DNA from: Microbulbifer sp. A4B17
GTDB lineage: Bacteria > Pseudomonadota > Gammaproteobacteria > Pseudomonadales > Cellvibrionaceae
DNA length: 64,000 nucleotides
Direction: 5' to 3'
Assembly (NCBI RefSeq): GCF_003076275.1
Contig: NZ_CP029064.1
Coordinates: forward strand, 1,250,501-1,314,500
In this document: positions 47,450 to 55,702 of the stretch, piece after piece
Position numbering within the stretch: position 1 is the first letter of the stretch
Layout: each line of letters opens with the position of its first letter
Notes under the pieces: model-generated
The model's input: only the letters and a program-made list of their open reading frames with translations
Databases searched by the model: none
Told to the model about the DNA's origin: nothing
Made by a program: the position numbers and the translations under genes

Positions 47450-47811
47450 AATGTCATTTATCAAAAGACGACCCCTATCCTTGAACGGCTGGGTATCTCA
47501 GCCAAACACTGGCTCTATCTCAAGCGGATCTTTGAAAGCCTGGAGGCTTCAGCAGAGGCTGTACGACAAACCTGTATTCAGCTCAATAAACGCTGGGTAC
47601 ATGGCATAGGAGAGTGCCAGCGTTTCCTTTCGGCATCCCAGCCTTTCGATGCCATTCCTTCCGATTTGGCCAAGGTTACGCAATTTTCAAACCTAAAGTA
47701 CAATTTTTCAGCATTCCACCTCGCTGTACACCAGACTCGGAGAAATAGCCGTTTACGTGGAAAGCCTGTACTATTTCCGATGTCATCGTTCAATCTGTGG
47801 GTGTCCTAGTA
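47450..47811 (+). pseudogene. RAYT-like transposase fragment
   Basis: The region TPILERLGISAKHWLYLKRIFESLEASAEAVRQTCIQLNKRWVHGIG matches the C terminus of the fuller copy. It ends at TGGGTGTCCTAG, the shared right end of this repeat family. Confidence 0.7.
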
Positions 47812-48062
47812 TATACCTTCGGTCAGTAGCGATTATTCGTTTTTTTCAACCTTCTGGTTGGTGTTTCGATGGTTGCGGCTGACGATAATTGGTGTTCTCG
47901 GGTTTTAATAGGACTATTTGTCTGCCTTGGGTTCGGAAAGGTAATCGCATAGCCGCAAGTTCTGGCTATAGTATTCAGTTTTGGGGAGTACTAATCTTTT
48001 GTCCATCCATCGACAATCATTAATAACCTTCCAGGTCTCGATTGATTTGTAAAGAGCATGTT

Positions 48063-49001
48063 ATGTCCAGAAAAATATTATCCTTAAAGGTAAAGAGAAA
48101 TACGGAGCCTAAGAAGTCTGATAAAAAGCTAGAGAATATTTCTGATCCAAAGAAACGGTTCTTAAATGGAGTAGCTATTAATCCATCTGAGCCTATTCGC
48201 CTTGAGTCAGGTTCTCAGCAACTTACGGCAAGGGCGTTGGACTTGATTACGCCAATTGGTAAGGGGCAACGAGGCTTGATTGTGGCTCCACCGGGCTGTG
48301 GCAAAACCACTATCCTGAAACATATTTGCCAGGCAGTGGGGGAGGCTTACCCCGAAATAAAGCTGTACGCTTTGCTTATTGATGAAAGGCCAGAGGAGGT
48401 TACCGACTTTAAGCGAAGTGTACCAGCCGAAGTTTATGCGTCCTCTTCTGATCATAGCTATGAAGAGCATGTGAGAGTAGCTAATGAACTCCATGGTAGG
48501 GCCTGTAAGGAAGCCGGTGAAGGCCAGGATGTGATGATCGTGGTTGACTCGTTGACAAGGCTTTCACGGGTACATAATGCGCGGCAGAGTGGTAGGGGGC
48601 ATACAATGTCTGGCGGGATAGATGCCAGGGCTATGGAGGTACCCAGAAAGCTGTTTGGTGCTGCGAGGAAGATTGAAGGTGGTGGCTCACTTACGATTCT
48701 GGCAACGATACTCGTGGATACCGGAAGCCGAATGGACCAGGTGATATTTGAGGAGTTTAAGGGTACGGGAAATATGGAGGTAGTATTGTCAAAGGAAGTT
48801 GCGAGACAGCGAATTTTCCCTGCCTTGGATATTGCTAAAAGCAGTACTCGCCGTGAAGAAATCCTGTTCAACTCGAAAGATATTGCAACGATAAGAGCTT
48901 TACGAAGAACGCTTGCTAGCCTAAAGCCTGTAGATGGTACTAAGAAACTTATTGAACTCCTTGAAAAGTACCCGACAAATGCGGAGTTACTTGACCATTA
49001 A
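48063..49001 (+). CDS. Rho paralogue lacking the N-terminal RNA-binding domain
   Basis: A 312-residue protein matching the hexameric ATPase/helicase domain of transcription terminator Rho. It has LTARALDLITPIGKGQRGLIVAPP, Walker A PPGCGKTT (about 77-83), LIDERPEEVTDFKR, Walker B VMIVVDSLTRLSRVHN (about 157-172), the Q-loop/secondary RNA-binding region GRGHTMSGGIDARAME, and EEFKGTGNMEVVLS. Canonical Rho is about 420 residues; the N-terminal helix bundle and cold-shock RNA-binding domain are replaced by about 40 lysine-rich residues. In the P-loop PPKAGKT reads PPGCGKT, removing the Lys used in bicyclomycin contact. Start ATG 48063 has AAAGAG upstream. It stands alone in mobile DNA and is unlikely to be the essential housekeeping gene. 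Confidence 0.85.
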   Translation: MSRKILSLKVKRNTEPKKSDKKLENISDPKKRFLNGVAINPSEPIRLESGSQQLTARALDLITPIGKGQRGLIVAPPGCGKTTILKHICQAVGEAYPEIKLYALLIDERPEEVTDFKRSVPAEVYASSSDHSYEEHVRVANELHGRACKEAGEGQDVMIVVDSLTRLSRVHNARQSGRGHTMSGGIDARAMEVPRKLFGAARKIEGGGSLTILATILVDTGSRMDQVIFEEFKGTGNMEVVLSKEVARQRIFPALDIAKSSTRREEILFNSKDIATIRALRRTLASLKPVDGTKKLIELLEKYPTNAELLDH

Positions 49002-49174
49002 TTTTTAAGTTAAGTTTAAGGGTAGTATTTAGCCGCTTAGCATTTTTGGAGTTAGTTGCTTAGCGACCGAGTCCTTATTAGGACAGCCGTTATTTAGTCG
49101 AGGGCTTTACACTTCAATTCTCTGGTGTGTTTTTACAAGATATTTCTCAGTGAGGGGCTAAGTGGAAATGTGGC

Positions 49175-49657
49175 CTTAATATGCCGAAAGGGTTGCCCTT
49201 TCAGCAGGTTCACTATTTGGCGCTAGTAGACTGGAGTGGCCGGCATTTAGCCCCCAAAAGCGCGGTGCCATTTCTCAAAAGGCGCTCCTTATCCTTGAGC
49301 GGCTGGGCATCTCAGCAAAACACTGGCTCTATCTCAGTTGGAACCTTGAAAGCTGCTTTAAAGGTTTGGTGGGATTAGTGGAGACGGTGAAGCAAGCTTG
49401 CATCCAACTCGATAAACGCTGGGTACACGGAATAGGGATTGCCGGCGTTTCCTCTCAGCCACACCCTGCTAATCTACTCCTACCCCAAATACTCTATAAC
49501 ACGATTACCACTCTTTTATCCAAAATAGCATTTCCAAAAATCTGCATATCAATTCCCAGAACTTAATCTCTCTTACCTATAAATCAAAGGGTAGGAGCCC
49601 CTAGAAAGAGAGCTTGCTCTACAGTTCACAGCATCCTCCAGCCTTTGGGTGTCCTAA
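49175..49657 (+). pseudogene. RAYT-like transposase fragment
   Basis: The piece LNMPKGLPFQQVHYLALVDWSGRHLAPKS, then SLSGWASQQNTGSI in a shifted frame, and VRQACIQLDKRWVHGIG matches the C-terminal half of the copy at 56877. A right end like TTTGGGTGTCCTAA is present at about 49645. Confidence 0.7.
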
Positions 49658-49746
49658 TGTGTGTGTGCACTAATTTGCGCAATAGGGTAATAAACAATAC
49701 CCGCAGCAACCAATAAGATTACTAAACCGGGTGCTTTCATCTAAAT

Positions 49747-50631
49747 TTATGCATCTTCTGAAGATTCACGTATGCGCTCTTTTCGTTCCAGTTCCTCTTG
49801 CATCACCACTTTGATTTCTTCTAGCACGGCGTCGACATCGGCGCTGTCATCGTCATCATCAAACTTGCCGCTGAGCGTTGAGCTAGTCGTTAAGTTACCC
49901 TCTTCAAACAGTGCCCACATTTCCTTGGCGTATTGAGTCTGTAATAAAGAGGGGGCAAATCTGCCATAATAACGACGCATATTGTCGACGTCGCGAGTGA
50001 ACATTTCTTGTGCACTGTTATTGGCAGCGGCATTAACAGCTTGGGGTAAATCGATAATCACAGGGCTGGAATCATCTACTAGCACGTTAAATTCGGATAA
50101 ATCACCATGTACAATTCCCTCGTGAAGCATGAGCATGATGTAATGAATCATTAATGCATGATCTTGAATTGCTTGCTCTTCTGACATTGTCACATCGCCA
50201 AGCCGCGGTGCGACATTGCCTGCTTCGTCGGTGATTAACTCCATCAATAATACACCGTCAACACAACCAAAAGTCTTGGGAACTCGTACATGAGCGCGTG
50301 CTAAACGGGATAAAGCATCAACTTCGGCATTTTGCCAAATCTCTTCCTGCTGTTGGCGGCCATAATTCGACCGTTTTTGCATGGCACGTGCTTGACGACC
50401 ACTGCGAACTTTACGCCCTTCTTGGTATTGTGCGGCCTTTTTAAAATTGCGCTTAGTTGCGTCTTTATAGACTTTGGCGCAACGAATTTCGTCACGACAA
50501 CGGACAATAAATATATCGGCTTCTTTGCCGCTCATTAGGCGGCTGATAACTTCATCGATTAAGCCATCATCGATGAGAGGCTGTAGACGTTTGGGAGTTT
50601 TCACTAGATACCAGCTTCGAGTGTTCGGCAA
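49747..50631 (-). CDS. RIO-type serine protein kinase
   Basis: A 294-residue RIO1-like kinase. It has KEADIFIVRCRDEIRCAKVYKD, holding the ATP-binding Lys; LLMELITDEAGNVAPRLGD around the hinge; the catalytic loop VHGDLSEFNVLVDD; and the metal-binding IIDLPQAV (DxP instead of DFG). The C-terminal tail is very acidic (FDDDDDSADVDAVLEE) then basic. Bacterial RIO kinases have an unclear role. The gene starts with MPNTRSWYLVKTPKRLQ, as in many Pseudomonadota. GC and length are closer to core genes than to the surrounding cassettes. Confidence 0.9.
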   Translation of the reverse strand: MPNTRSWYLVKTPKRLQPLIDDGLIDEVISRLMSGKEADIFIVRCRDEIRCAKVYKDATKRNFKKAAQYQEGRKVRSGRQARAMQKRSNYGRQQQEEIWQNAEVDALSRLARAHVRVPKTFGCVDGVLLMELITDEAGNVAPRLGDVTMSEEQAIQDHALMIHYIMLMLHEGIVHGDLSEFNVLVDDSSPVIIDLPQAVNAAANNSAQEMFTRDVDNMRRYYGRFAPSLLQTQYAKEMWALFEEGNLTTSSTLSGKFDDDDDSADVDAVLEEIKVVMQEELERKERIRESSEDA

Positions 50632-50763
50632 TTAATCATATATGCTATTGACATATTTCCATGTGTATTTGAGGCAAGAAATCTAATCCTGCTTATGGAT
50701 AAAGAGCGATTATGGGGCCCTATAATGCTCGCGTAAAGGATGGGGGCAATAAGAATCGCACTT

Positions 50764-51148
50764 GACATGTTATGAACAATGCGGTGAAAGCCCCCAGTAG
50801 GAAGATCACCGTTTAATGACCTCTAACTACCAGCGAATAGCAATTGCAATACTATAAGGTTTTGTGGGGAGGAAGCCGCGAGCCAAACTATGAGTTGGCG
50901 AACAGAAACATCCTATAAGGCGTAGTCAGGAGGCCAGGGGCGCCGGAGCCACGTGATCTAATGGATAGGGTTAATGATGCAGCTGATTTGTGAACTTTTA
51001 TACTCTTATCTTGGGGAATATGTGTAATTTGTTTCAGTGATTCCGCCAGCGTGGCTACTGGCTGGTAAGTAGGTCCAACCGGTTAGCATTCATGACCCGC
51101 ATGATGGGTGGTGTGGGGCCGGTAGCTAAAAACTACCGGCTACTCGAT
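50764..51148 (+). mobile_element. Group II intron, internally deleted derivative
   Basis: The 5' end is degraded (GACATGTTATGAACAATGCGGTGAAAG), domain I is recognisable (GAAGCCGCGAGCCAAACTATGAGTTGGCGAACAG), and GGTTAGCATTCAT jumps straight to the 3' half of domain V (GACCCGCATGATGGGTGGTGTGGG) and domain VI (CCGGTAGC...GCTACTCGAT). It abuts the cassette gene ending at 51153. Confidence 0.8.
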
Positions 51149-51152
51149 TTAG

Positions 51153-51494
51153 CTATTTGCTTCGTGTCCACCCTTTGTTTTTAAAGCACTCAATCGACTC
51201 TTTTTCTAGTGCTTGATATTCACTCCAATACTCTGGCTCTGCTTGACTTCCGCTTCTTATTCGCGCTAATGAATCTTCTACCACCTTGGAAATAACTTTA
51301 CTTCGATCAGTATATAAGGTCCCATCCATTGTAATTCCTTTACTATATGCCTTAACTCCACAGGAATCTCTATCCGACGAGACAATCGGACTGTTCCCAT
51401 CAAGCTTTCCGTATTCAGGATGTTCCCAATATGTTTTTTGGGTCGCGCATGAGATTAAAGTTAAGCTAGATATTATTGCAAAGAAATATTTCAT
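51153..51494 (-). CDS. Cassette gene, small lipoprotein
   Basis: A 113-residue predicted lipoprotein with a lipobox (SLTLISC). The mature domain contains two cysteines (DSCGVKAY, IECFKNKGW) and a charged helix (SKVVEDSLARIRSG). Its stop lies 4 bp from a group II intron end and its start region abuts an attC site on the right. Family not recognised. Confidence 0.65.
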   Translation of the reverse strand: MKYFFAIISSLTLISCATQKTYWEHPEYGKLDGNSPIVSSDRDSCGVKAYSKGITMDGTLYTDRSKVISKVVEDSLARIRSGSQAEPEYWSEYQALEKESIECFKNKGWTRSK

Positions 51495-51518
51495 CTCGTT
51501 GATTTCTTGTCCTTGTTG

Positions 51519-51586
51519 ATAACTAATGCAAAGCTTTACGGACGCCGAAGCAACCCGTAGGTTTTCCGTAAGAACTTTTTGTTATT
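51519..51586 (-). other. attC site
   Basis: Minus strand: AATAAC(R'')-AAAAAGTTCTTACGG ... CCGTAAAGCTTTGCATTAGTTATC. Long arms TTCTTACGG/CCGTAAAGC pair, and the site lies between two cassette genes. Confidence 0.75.
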
Positions 51587-51598
51587 ATTCTACTTTGA

Positions 51599-51934
51599 TT
51601 AATTAACATACTCCAACCATTCATTACAAAATATACTTTCAACGGCCATTTCTAACTGAAATATCTGAGGGTCAATCAGGTCGCCTCTAAATGTTGCACC
51701 TTTATCAATCCATGCTGAGTACTCAATATATGGATAGTGGCCTATACAGTACAAGGCGTACGACAACTCTTTGCTCAAACTGCCTGAATTTTTTAGGTTT
51801 TGAAATAGTGAATGCAGGTCAGACAGTAGTTGTTCTATATATTCCTTTCCTGGATCTTCACCCATTCTGGCCAATACCGGCAACCCTTTTTCACCTAATC
51901 CCGCGTTTATAATTCTTTCTTTAATCTCTTTCAT
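51599..51934 (-). CDS. Cassette gene, hypothetical helical protein
   Basis: A 111-residue soluble helical protein (MKEIKERIINAGLGEKGLPVLARMGED...FQLEMAVESIFCNEWLEYVN). It has attC sites on both sides, so it is a single-gene cassette. No family or motif is recognised. Confidence 0.65.
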   Translation of the reverse strand: MKEIKERIINAGLGEKGLPVLARMGEDPGKEYIEQLLSDLHSLFQNLKNSGSLSKELSYALYCIGHYPYIEYSAWIDKGATFRGDLIDPQIFQLEMAVESIFCNEWLEYVN

Positions 51935-51944
51935 ATTTGGAAGT

Positions 51945-51993
51945 CATAACGCCCTAAGCAATACACAGAAGGTCCAGTGCATTGCTTTGTCAG
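51945..51993 (-). other. Short attC site
   Basis: Minus strand: CTGAC-AAAGCAATGCA ... GTATTGCTTAGGGCGTTATG. The arms AAGCAAT/ATTGCTT pair and R' is GTTATG. The TGA of R'' is the stop codon of the next gene. Confidence 0.8.
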
Positions 51994-52505
51994 TTTTTTG
52001 AATCGCAAAATGATAGTTTGTCACGTAAAACCAAATCAATAATCCCATTAGGATCTGAAGAAAGCTCGACGATTGATTGTTTGTTATCGCCGATTGGTAT
52101 TCGATGGCACGGATTAGACTGGATTTGATCGTTTTTCCGATAAAGAAAATACAGTTGAACTGAACCCAATTCAACAGGTATCGATGAGTCATTAAATGTA
52201 AATCGATCCCCTATTTCAAAAGTACCCTTGATTGAATTCAATACCAAAAAAGTTGAGTCGATACCTCGATTCAGATCTTGTAATCTCTCCCACGCTGGAG
52301 AGTCACGCCACTCAATGGGCTTTGAGTTATATGAGCTAATTTCATGTGTTAGATCTGCGTACGCGATGCGGCCTGAGATTTTCTTGGCAATAACAATGTC
52401 AGTGGCATTATTCAAATCAAAGCTTAAATCCTTATGATCATATTCAAACGAAATGGCTCGCTGAGAATAAAGGATGACTAATAAGGTTAGATATATAACT
52501 TTCAT
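51990..52505 (-). CDS. Cassette gene, exported protein
   Basis: A 171-residue protein with a signal peptide (MKVIYLTLLVILYSQRAIS). The mature domain is beta-rich (ATDIVIAKKISGRIAYADLTHEI, FEIGDRFTFNDSSIPVELGSVQLYFLYR) and ends with IIDLVLRDKLSFCDSKN; a cysteine near NPCHR may pair with FCD. The stop codon lies inside the attC core. Function unknown. Confidence 0.68.
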   Translation of the reverse strand: MKVIYLTLLVILYSQRAISFEYDHKDLSFDLNNATDIVIAKKISGRIAYADLTHEISSYNSKPIEWRDSPAWERLQDLNRGIDSTFLVLNSIKGTFEIGDRFTFNDSSIPVELGSVQLYFLYRKNDQIQSNPCHRIPIGDNKQSIVELSSDPNGIIDLVLRDKLSFCDSKN

Positions 52506-52523
52506 TGATCGAAGCCTGATGGA

Positions 52524-52632
52524 AACTAACGCCTTGCTCAGTCGCCGCCGGAACGGAGCTGCTTTGTGCTAGCGTAAGCGTACAGTACAAAGCGAGCGGA
52601 GTGTAGGCGGTCAGATACAGAAATTTGTTAAA
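52524..52632 (-). other. attC site (long)
   Basis: Minus strand: TTTAAC-AAATTTCTG ... GAGCAAGGCGTTAGTTT. The roughly 109-bp site has a long self-complementary core (CTGACCGCC... / GGCGGCGACTGAG; GCTTTGTACTG/CACAAAGC). Confidence 0.85.
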
Positions 52633-52643
52633 TTTTGGTTAGT

Positions 52644-52958
52644 TTACTTGGTTCTATATACGGGCTGAGGGTTGGATTCAAAGAATAATAGAATTCTATT
52701 GTCTCCTTCAATAACTAAGTATTCACCTTGCAGGCACCCCGAAATTGTACCCTTAGGAATAGAGAGTTTATAGCCTTTAGGGTGATCAGTAAGGGCGAAT
52801 ACTTCCGTTTTATGATCTTTCTGACAGCTTAGTGAAATATAGCGATCTAATTGATTGGTTACAATCTTTGCGTTGATAATTTTCGCTGGATTCTCAATGC
52901 CTACCGCGTCAGAAATGGAACTGAATAAATAGAATAGTAGGAATATATTAGATTTCAT
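52644..52958 (-). CDS. Cassette gene, small exported protein
   Basis: A 104-residue protein: signal peptide MKSNIFLLFYLFSSISDAVG, then KIINAKIVTNQLDRYISLSCQKDHKTEVFAL... with two cysteines (LSCQK, SGCLQG). Strand-rich, likely periplasmic. Flanked by attC sites. Family unknown. Confidence 0.65.
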   Translation of the reverse strand: MKSNIFLLFYLFSSISDAVGIENPAKIINAKIVTNQLDRYISLSCQKDHKTEVFALTDHPKGYKLSIPKGTISGCLQGEYLVIEGDNRILLFFESNPQPVYRTK

Positions 52959-52969
52959 GGTACTTAGAT

Positions 52970-53030
52970 TTTACGCCTTGCAGCATAGGTCGGCGCGTAG
53001 CGACGGTCCTGCTGACTGCGATTGTTATGT
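52970..53030 (-). other. attC site
   Basis: Minus strand: ACATAAC-AATCGCAGTCAGCAGGACCG ... GACCTATGCTGCAAGGCGTAAAA. The arms CAGCAGG(ACC)/(GACC)TATGCTG pair. R' is degenerate (GCGTAAAA). R'' holds the stop codon of the next gene. Confidence 0.8.
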
Positions 53031-53429
53031 TTCGTTTTTCTTGAGCTGGTTTTCAAGGCTCTTTAAATCACCCAGCACCCATACATCAGAGATTTGATCA
53101 CCTTTAAAAGTAAACAAGGCGCACCCATTCCAAGTTACGCGTTTATGTGATGGTAAAAAGCCCATAAACTCATCTCTATGAAGTCCGGTAAAGGACATCT
53201 TCGCAAAAACCTTGTCTCCCTCTTCTACGAGATCTTCAATAATGCATTTGTAATCACCCAGCGCTTTGTGAACCATATCGACATATTCAGCGAAACCTTT
53301 GTGACCTCGCTTTTCCTGTCCCAATGATCCTCTAAAGGAGAAGCTCTCATGCAGGATCGATGGTATTGCTTTCTTATCGTGGGCATCCCAAAGAACCTCA
53401 TAAAATCTTCGAACTTGATCTTTATGCAC
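53025..53429 (-). CDS. Cassette gene, SnoaL-like/ester-cyclase-type protein
   Basis: A 134-residue NTF2-fold protein resembling SnoaL-like polyketide cyclases: VRRFYEVLWDAHDKKAIPSILHESFSFRGS, GHKGFAEYVDMVHKALGDYKCIIEDLVEEGDKVFAKMSFTGLHRDEFMGF and VTWNGCALFTFKGDQISDVWVLGDL. These are typical strands of the family. GTG start at 53429 with GAGGA upstream. Substrate unknown; SnoaL-like proteins are common cassette cargo. Confidence 0.8.
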   Translation of the reverse strand: MHKDQVRRFYEVLWDAHDKKAIPSILHESFSFRGSLGQEKRGHKGFAEYVDMVHKALGDYKCIIEDLVEEGDKVFAKMSFTGLHRDEFMGFLPSHKRVTWNGCALFTFKGDQISDVWVLGDLKSLENQLKKNET

Positions 53430-53445
53430 TAGTCATCCTCAGAAA

Positions 53446-53502
53446 CATAACGAACCGGAGTGTAAGCTTTCGGGCGCCAAAAGCGCGTAGTTAATTGATT
53501 TG
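53446..53502 (-). other. attC site next to a group II intron
   Basis: Minus strand R' is CGTTATG and the arm reads GAAAGCTTACACTCCGGTTC; the other arm is cut by the intron that starts at 53503 after TTGATTTG. Confidence 0.6.
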
Positions 53503-53847
53503 GTACGCCCAGCATGAGCGTGAACTACTGGGGTGAAAGTCCCCTGCAGGAGGATCACCATTTAATGGGTCCATTAAATGCTAACTACTAGCGAATGGCA
53601 ACTGCAATACTGCGAGGTCTTGTGGGGAGGACGCCGCTAGCAAACTACGAGCTGATGAACAGAAACATCATATAAGGCATAGCCTGGAGGTGAGGTGGCC
53701 AAGGATACCGCAGCTATGTGGCTAATGGGCCGAGCTAATGATGTAGTCGTGTATTGAAAGATCACGTTCTTATCTGGAGAGGTCTGCTTAGCTTGCTGCT
53801 GTCTGCGTGACCTTGAAATCATATAGGGCCCAACCCGCTAGCCCGAT
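53503..53847 (+). mobile_element. Group II intron, internally deleted derivative
   Basis: It begins GTACGCCCAGCATGAGCG, keeps domain I up to AACCCGCTAG, then jumps to CCCGAT, the 3' terminus. The breakpoint matches the copy at 44709-45067 almost exactly, and the same RAYT-like sequence follows. Confidence 0.75.
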
Positions 53848-54283
53848 TCAGGAAGCCCACTTTATAGCCTATGTAGATCTCAAGCCGATCGGTACCATTT
53901 CTCAAAACGCGCCCCTATCCTTGAGCGGCTGGGCATCTCAGCAAAACACTGGCTCTATCTTAATCGGAATTTTGAAAGCAGCTTTAAAGGGCTGGTGGGA
54001 TCAGCAGAGGTTGTACGGCAAGCTTGTATTCAGCTCAATAAAAGCTGGGTAGATGGCATAGGCGATTGCCAATGTTTTTTTCGGCAATGCCTCAATAATT
54101 CCCTTCCAACCTTTCGATAATATTCCTTCCGGATTGGTCAAAATCACGCAATTTACAAACCTAAAGCATAATTTTTCAGTATTTCACTTTGCCCTATACC
54201 TGATCAGGAAAAATGGCCGTCAAGGTGGACGACCCGTACTATTTTCGGTGTTATCTTTCAATCTGTGGATGTCCTAGTGTTGT
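53848..54283 (+). pseudogene. RAYT-like transposase fragment
   Basis: Shifted-frame pieces such as AYVDLKPIGT, ISQNAPLSLSGWASQQNTGSI and RQACIQLNKSWVDGIG match the family; the right end GGATGTCCTAG lies just inside the 3' end of the minus-strand nucleotidyltransferase gene. Confidence 0.7.
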
Positions 54284-54590
54284 TACTAATCGGAATAAGG
54301 TTATCTGATTCAAGCAATGGCTTACGCAAATACTCGGTATATGACAGATATGTAATATCAATTGGGATGTCATATTCAAGACCAATTTTGTCCAAGGTAT
54401 TTTTGACATCATAAAAGACTTTCAAGGGGGCGTCGCATCGGTCATCTACTACTACAAGAATATCTATATCATTAAAATTGTTGGATCTAAAAAATGATCC
54501 GAAGCCAAAGACCCCAAATATGTCTGACTTACCTTGTAAACGTAATTGGATCTCCGTCTTGATCTCTTTTCTGATAGTTCCAGTATTCAT
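54258..54590 (-). CDS. Cassette operon gene 3: minimal nucleotidyltransferase
   Basis: A 110-residue protein with the polymerase-beta-like nucleotidyltransferase signature FGFGSFFRSNNFNDIDILVVVDD: GS, then the DxD metal pair (about residues 30-48). A further PIDITYLS supplies the third acidic position expected in such enzymes. Start ATG 54590 overlaps the preceding gene by 62 bp, hinting at translational coupling; an earlier ATG at 54617 is possible. It resembles MNT-type domains that AMPylate or regulate partner toxins, but no HEPN partner is seen. Confidence 0.75.
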   Translation of the reverse strand: MNTGTIRKEIKTEIQLRLQGKSDIFGVFGFGSFFRSNNFNDIDILVVVDDRCDAPLKVFYDVKNTLDKIGLEYDIPIDITYLSYTEYLRKPLLESDNLIPISNNTRTSTD

Positions 54591-54933
54591 CTCTCCACAG
54601 AGCTCCAGACATTTCATCTGTTACATAAAGGCCGATGTGTGAATCCAAGCAAAGGTCTTTGGCCTCGGGTTGATAGCCATTCCATCCCCCGCCTATATAG
54701 ATAATATCTATGCGGCCAAACTCATCTATTGCACGATCAACCATTGTGCGTCCCATTGTGTATTGCCTAAGACAAAGCACTCTCAGCGTATCATCTTGCT
54801 GAATTCTGGACACAGTAAAAAGAATGTCTTCTGATCTACTGACAGTAAAAACATTTTTGTGAGTTCTTAATAGTCGATCTAAAAATGTAATATCACTGTA
54901 GGGTGTTCCCCATTCATTACTTCCATTTGTCAT
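54529..54933 (-). CDS. Cassette operon gene 2: conserved protein of unknown function
   Basis: A 134-residue protein (TNGSNEWGTPYSDITFLDRLLRTHKNVFTVSRSEDILFTVSRI...). Distinct motifs are IIYIGGGWNGYQPEAKDLC and HIGLYVTDEMSGALWRDEYWNYQKRD, with a beta-alpha Rossmann-like look (RIDIIYIGGGWN), and no catalytic motif I can name. It starts at TAATG overlapping the HNH gene's stop, so it is translationally coupled with it. By memory, this pair also occurs together in other Pseudomonadota, but I cannot verify that here. Confidence 0.72.
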   Translation of the reverse strand: MTNGSNEWGTPYSDITFLDRLLRTHKNVFTVSRSEDILFTVSRIQQDDTLRVLCLRQYTMGRTMVDRAIDEFGRIDIIYIGGGWNGYQPEAKDLCLDSHIGLYVTDEMSGALWRDEYWNYQKRDQDGDPITFTR

Positions 54934-55601
54934 TATTGAAACTTCTCCGAAAACGTTTCAGGAAATAGAGTATAGCTGGACAATCGACAATATTGGTTCG
55001 CCTCAAATGAGGTCGCATGATTCTTAAACAAAAGAAAGGCTTTGTAATCGTCAGTATCAAGAAGCTTCATGTTAGCTTCAATCACATTGATAATCTTTTG
55101 ATTGTTGGGAATCACTGTGTCTAGCTTTCGCAAGTTCCATATTTTGTATAGATTAGATCCAGGATCTTCTTTAGCAACTTCTGATTGAGGACCATATTCT
55201 TTCCAGATCATGTGATTCTCTGTCAGGAGATTTGATACTTCACGCTTTAACTCTTCGACATTCTCATATACAACCTCACTCATTCTGTGTCTGATTGTAT
55301 TTTCGTGATCGTTCTTCCACTGATGAAGCTGCTCTACTGTGAAGGTACCTTCAGGTGATTTATCAACATGCCTGTGGCAAGTTGGGCAAAGAAGAATAAG
55401 GTTAGAATACTTATCTGAGCCACCACCAGTCTCCCCTCTTGGCCCATCTTCACTTCTTGCTATTATGTGAGCCATTTCGCCTATATTGTAGCTATTTGAC
55501 TCTAGTAAAAGTGCTGTTAAATCGGCTCGGCAGGAAGGGTTTGAACATATACCGGCGGCTCTTCCCCAAAGTAACTTACTGTCGGCTTCGCTAATTGCCA
55601 T
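54933..55601 (-). CDS. Cassette operon gene 1: HNH endonuclease
   Basis: A 222-residue HNH nuclease. The N-terminal half has a zinc-supported HNH fold: CSNPSC (19-24), AHIIARSEDGPRG with the catalytic His (45), NLILLCPTCHRHVDK (68-81) with the CxxC and second His. The C-terminal half (KYNLRKLDTVIPNNQKII...DTDDYKAFLLFKNHATSFEANQYCRLSSY-like) is a helical sensor or partner domain without known name. It is the first gene of a tightly overlapping three-gene operon inside an integron cassette. A role in phage or plasmid defence is plausible by context, not shown. Confidence 0.8.
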   Translation of the reverse strand: MAISEADSKLLWGRAAGICSNPSCRADLTALLLESNSYNIGEMAHIIARSEDGPRGETGGGSDKYSNLILLCPTCHRHVDKSPEGTFTVEQLHQWKNDHENTIRHRMSEVVYENVEELKREVSNLLTENHMIWKEYGPQSEVAKEDPGSNLYKIWNLRKLDTVIPNNQKIINVIEANMKLLDTDDYKAFLLFKNHATSFEANQYCRLSSYTLFPETFSEKFQ

Positions 55602-55621
55602 GTAGGATAATTTCTCTAAAA

Positions 55622-55702
55622 CTTAATGCCCGATTCAATGGGGGAAGGTTTCGAGTCCGGTGGAGGCTACAGGCAGGAACGAAATGCAGCCGCTTGTTAG
55701 GC
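55622..55702 (-). other. attC site with canonical core
   Basis: Minus strand: GCCTAAC(R'')-AAGCGGCTGCATTTCGTTCCTGCC ... AATCGGGCATTAAG. R'' is canonical and R' partly degenerate. The site lies upstream of the HNH operon. Confidence 0.85.
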
